8,098 nt of DNA, from positions 1 to 8,098 of the forward strand of contig CAMGRA010000036.1 in the NCBI GenBank assembly GCA_946061345.1, written 5' to 3'. The DNA is from an uncultured Clostridia bacterium (GTDB lineage: Bacteria; Bacillota; Clostridia; Oscillospirales; Oscillospiraceae). Of this stretch, positions 5,189 through 8,098 are shown in pieces. A program made the position numbers and the translations under genes. Every line of letters starts with the position of its first letter. Positions within the stretch are counted from its first letter, which is position 1. Below the pieces are notes generated by a model. That model was given only the letters and a program-made list of their open reading frames with translations. It had not been told where the DNA came from and ran no database searches.

Positions 5189-8098
5189 TCAATACAGATA
5201 GGCGTACTTATTTTTGACGGTGCGGATGAAGAGGGCGATCTCGTCGGGCAGGTCGTTCTTGCCGTCCACGTCGCAGATGCTCTCGGTAAAGAGGCGGACA
5301 CGGACCTTGCCGTCGGGCAGGATGCAGAAGCCGAAGTTCTTGGAGTCGTCCATATCCCGCTCCGTCTGGAAGAGGGTGAACTTGTCGTGGCAGGGCTCAG
5401 AGGCGTAGGGGCAGAAATGGGTGCAGTTGCCGCACTCGTTGCACATCTTATCCACGTGCAGAATCTCATGTCTGCCGTCAGCCAGCTTGATGACCACGTT
5501 GGAACGGTTGGGGCAGGAGTCAGCGCAGTTTTCGCAGACGGTGTTGCAGTCCAGGCAGCGGCTGGCCTCGCAGCAGGCGTCCTTGCTCATTTTCAGGATG
5601 CCCTTCTTGGCAATGGCCTCGGCCTTGGTCACATAGGCCTGCTCGGGGATCTCGTATTCGTGCTTTTTGCCGATAACGACCTCTGCAAACTTGGCGGCGT
5701 CGGCAATGCCCTCGACCACGGTGGCAGGACCGCGGTGGCAGTCGCCTGCGGTGTAGACACCCTCGACGTTGGTCTTAAAGTCGGGGCCCTTGCGGCCCAT
5801 TTCGATGCCGTTGGCGGCCATCAGCTCGGCGTCGACCTTCTCGCCGACGGCGGAAATGACCAGATCACAGGGGATCTCGAAGAATTCGCCGGTGGCAACG
5901 GGGGAGCGGCGGCCGGAGGCATCGGGTGCGCCCAGGACCATCTTCTCCAGGGTCAGCTTGCCGTCAGCCTGCTTGACCGGCGCGGCCAGCTCGACAAATT
6001 TCACGCCGTCGTCCATGGCCAGCTTCAATTCATGCTCGTCAGCGGGCATATACTTCTTGGTGCGGCGGTAGACGATGGTGGCATCAGCGCCCATGCGCTT
6101 GGCGACTCTCGCGGCATCCATGGCGGTGTTGCCCGCGCCGACGACCACGACGGAACCGGACAGGCAGGGCTTGACTTCCTTCTTCATGTCCTTCATCCAG
6201 CCGATGACGCCGACCACGTTGCCCTCGATGTCCAGCCGGCCGGCCTTCCAGGCGCCGACGGCAAAGAGAATGTGGGTGTAGCCCATGGCTTTCAGCTCCG
6301 CAACGGAGGGAGCGGGTGCGCCCAGCTTGACCTCGACGTTGTACTTCTCCATCAGGGCAATGTCCTTGTCGATGGCTTCATCGGTGATACGGAAGGCGGG
6401 GATGACGTGACGGGGCACGCCGCCGAGGGAATTCTCCCGCTCAAAGATGGTAGTCTCCACACCGGCACGGCCCAGGAAGTAGGCCGCAGCGATACCCGTC
6501 GGGCCGCCGCCGACAATGGCGACCTTCTTGCCCGGAACCTTTTCCGGGACCTTGATGGAGGCCATCAGAGCGCCGTAGCCCTTTTGGGCGGCAAGGAGCT
6601 TGGTGTCACGAATCCGGACGGACTCGTCGTAGAAGTTGCGGGTGCACTTGCCCTGGCAGCGGTGGGCGCAGATGGTGCCGGTGATAAAGGGCAGGGGGTT
6701 CTTCTCGGTGATGAGCTTCAGCGCCGGGGCGTACAGGCCCTTTCTGCACAGCTCCACATACTCGGGAATGTCCTGGGCGATGGGGCAGCCGCCCTTACAC
6801 GGGGCGATAAAGCAGTCCATCCAGGGCACGCGCTCCTCATTTTTGCGAGCGGGCAGGGGCTTGATGGGCTTGAGATGGTGGAAGTTGGTGTGGCTGCCGA
6901 CGCTGAGGGCCTCAATGGCGGCGGAGTCGGTGCCGTGGAAAGCGGTAAAGGGCATATCCTCGACCTTTTCACACATCTGGCGCAGACGGTTGTAGCCGCC
7001 GGGCTTGAGAATGGTGGTGGCCACGGTGATGGGCCAGATACCGGCTGCGAACAGCTTGTCGCAGTTGAAGTATTCCGCGCCGCCGGCAAAGGAAATGCGC
7101 ATTTTGCCCTTGAACTGCTTGGAAATGCGGTTGCACATCTCAATGGTCAGGGGGAACAGGGAGCGGCCGGACATATACATCTCGTCGCCGGGCAGCTCTC
7201 CGCGGGTGGTGTCGACGGGGAAGGTGTTGGACAGCTTCAGGCCGAATTCCACGCCGGTCTTGTCCGCCAGCGCCTGCAGACGCTCGAACATGGGAACGGC
7301 GTCGGCCCACTGGAGGTCCTCGTTGAAGTGATGCTCGTCAAAGACGATGTAGTCATAGCCCATGGAGTCCAGAATGGAGCGGGCGGAGCGGTAGCCGAGA
7401 ATGGTGGGGTTGCACTTGACGAAGGTGTTGACCTTCTTCTCGGAGATCAGGTAGGTGGCGATGCGCTCGATCTCATCGGGCGGGCAGCCGTGGAGGGTAG
7501 AGAGGGTGATGGAGCGGGAGACCTGGGGAGAGATGCCGTCGATGAAGTCGGCCTCCTCCGGGAAGAACTCCTTGAGCACTGCCTTGCACTCGGCAAACTG
7601 GGCCGTGTTCGAGGCGTCCTTCATGGATTCGATATAGGTGTCGACCTTCTCGCCCTTGATGCCCTCTAAGTCGTAGCCGACGGACATATTGAACACAAAG
7701 CCGTCGGGATCGCCAAAGCCGTAGACCTTGGACAGGACCTTCAGGGCGCACCAGGCCTTGATGTACTCGTCAAGGGCCTGGGGAACGGTCAGCTCTGTGG
7801 ACCACTCCTGGTTGTAGCCCTCGTCGTCGGCAAGGATGCAGGGACGCGGCACACAGCGGGCCAGATCCTCGCCGTCCATCTTCTGCACGGTCTTGACCTC
7901 GAAGAAACGGGCACCTGCCATATAGGAGGCGATGATGTTTTGGGCAAGCTGACTGTTGGGGCCTGCAGCGGGGCCGAAAGGCGTTTCGATCTTCTCGCCG
8001 AAGATGGGAAGCGTCTTGCCCTTGGCAATGTAGGGGGCGTGGATGCCGAAGATCTCGCCCTCCCGGCTGTATTCGGTGACGATCCAGTTCATCAGGGA
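5189..8098 (-). CDS. ygfK: YgfK-family FMN/FAD/Fe-S oxidoreductase (putative selenate reductase subunit), N-terminus just outside window
   Basis: Large redox enzyme related to dihydropyrimidine dehydrogenase and the glutamate synthase small subunit. Residues are numbered from the internal Met at 8092. An FMN-type TIM barrel (about 1-410) carries TPFGPAAGPNSQLAQN (37-52). A cysteine-rich GltD-like domain follows, with C427, C432, C436, C449 and C475-x3-C479-x3-C483. Next come an FAD Rossmann motif GGGPTG (528-533), an NAD(P)H motif GAGNTA (652-657) and the FAD motif TAGD (781-784). A C-terminal two-cluster ferredoxin region has C849, C853, C856, C860 and C884-x2-C887-x2-C890-x3-C894. The frame stays open to 8098, and from memory YgfK relatives begin with a short stretch before the MNWI-like segment, so about 10-15 residues are probably missing. 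E. coli YgfK was linked genetically to selenate reduction, and homologues lie in purine/urate catabolic and molybdenum hydroxylase loci. The true substrate is unproven. It probably shares an operon with pcp. Confidence 0.92.
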   Translation of the reverse strand, partial: SLMNWIVTEYSREGEIFGIHAPYIAKGKTLPIFGEKIETPFGPAAGPNSQLAQNIIASYMAGARFFEVKTVQKMDGEDLARCVPRPCILADDEGYNQEWSTELTVPQALDEYIKAWCALKVLSKVYGFGDPDGFVFNMSVGYDLEGIKGEKVDTYIESMKDASNTAQFAECKAVLKEFFPEEADFIDGISPQVSRSITLSTLHGCPPDEIERIATYLISEKKVNTFVKCNPTILGYRSARSILDSMGYDYIVFDEHHFNEDLQWADAVPMFERLQALADKTGVEFGLKLSNTFPVDTTRGELPGDEMYMSGRSLFPLTIEMCNRISKQFKGKMRISFAGGAEYFNCDKLFAAGIWPITVATTILKPGGYNRLRQMCEKVEDMPFTAFHGTDSAAIEALSVGSHTNFHHLKPIKPLPARKNEERVPWMDCFIAPCKGGCPIAQDIPEYVELCRKGLYAPALKLITEKNPLPFITGTICAHRCQGKCTRNFYDESVRIRDTKLLAAQKGYGALMASIKVPEKVPGKKVAIVGGGPTGIAAAYFLGRAGVETTIFERENSLGGVPRHVIPAFRITDEAIDKDIALMEKYNVEVKLGAPAPSVAELKAMGYTHILFAVGAWKAGRLDIEGNVVGVIGWMKDMKKEVKPCLSGSVVVVGAGNTAMDAARVAKRMGADATIVYRRTKKYMPADEHELKLAMDDGVKFVELAAPVKQADGKLTLEKMVLGAPDASGRRSPVATGEFFEIPCDLVISAVGEKVDAELMAANGIEMGRKGPDFKTNVEGVYTAGDCHRGPATVVEGIADAAKFAEVVIGKKHEYEIPEQAYVTKAEAIAKKGILKMSKDACCEASRCLDCNTVCENCADSCPNRSNVVIKLADGRHEILHVDKMCNECGNCTHFCPYASEPCHDKFTLFQTERDMDDSKNFGFCILPDGKVRVRLFTESICDVDGKNDLPDEIALFIRTVKNKYAYLY

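Noticed and set aside
5154..5192. TTG start of pcp overlapping the ygfK stop (TTGA)
   Set aside because: It would add 13 residues absent from the family; the ATG at 5153 gives the standard N-terminus. It is kept only as an alternative.
5387..7669. A 760-codon open frame on the plus strand opposite ygfK
   Set aside because: It is an antisense shadow of a strongly coding GC-rich gene. The translation is low-complexity (Gly/Ala/Val/His/Asp-rich), with no recognisable domain, while the minus-strand frame has many cofactor motifs.
5189..8098. Selenocysteine in YgfK, suggested by the 'selenate reductase' name
   Set aside because: The reading frame has no internal TGA, and no SECIS-like context was needed to read it through; the selenium link is by genomic association only.

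Overview
The window looks like a piece of a GC-rich Clostridia (Bacillota) chromosome, most likely a gut anaerobe of the Oscillospiraceae type. This is inferred from family resemblance: a Firmicutes-style RF1 start, a clostridial-type YgfK with ferredoxin motifs, strong Shine-Dalgarno sites and a U-tract terminator. No rRNA or marker gene in the window settles the taxonomy. There are no mobile elements, tRNAs or CRISPR repeats, and coding density is very high.

Left part (1-2496, all minus strand): a translation/RNA-modification group. It is read in the order rlmA (23S rRNA m1G methyltransferase), prfA (RF1) and a Sua5/YrdC/TsaC protein (t6A tRNA modification) cut by the left edge. prfA and tsaC overlap by an ATGA and should be translationally coupled. 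A good extended -10 promoter for prfA sits across the rlmA stop codon. The RF1 methylase gene prmC, a frequent prfA neighbour, is not here; rlmA is in that place.

Middle (2497-4553): a divergent intergenic region, then a secreted NodB-family polysaccharide deacetylase (plus strand). It converges on an AlaX-type alanyl-tRNA editing protein (minus strand). The two reading frames overlap tail to tail by 169 bp, giving the deacetylase an unusual Arg/Pro-rich tail made of AlaX antisense. alaX has a well-formed promoter of its own.

Right part (4500-8098, minus strand): a large flavin/iron-sulfur oxidoreductase of the YgfK family, whose true start lies just beyond the right edge. It is followed after 35 bp by pyroglutamyl peptidase I (pcp) and then a strong intrinsic terminator. 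YgfK is known from selenium-dependent molybdenum hydroxylase and anaerobic purine/urate catabolic loci, so the sequence to the right is where a metabolic gene cluster would be expected. The clearest items for follow-up are the ygfK-pcp pairing and the antisense-encoded tail of the deacetylase. No clearly unprecedented system is visible in the window itself.
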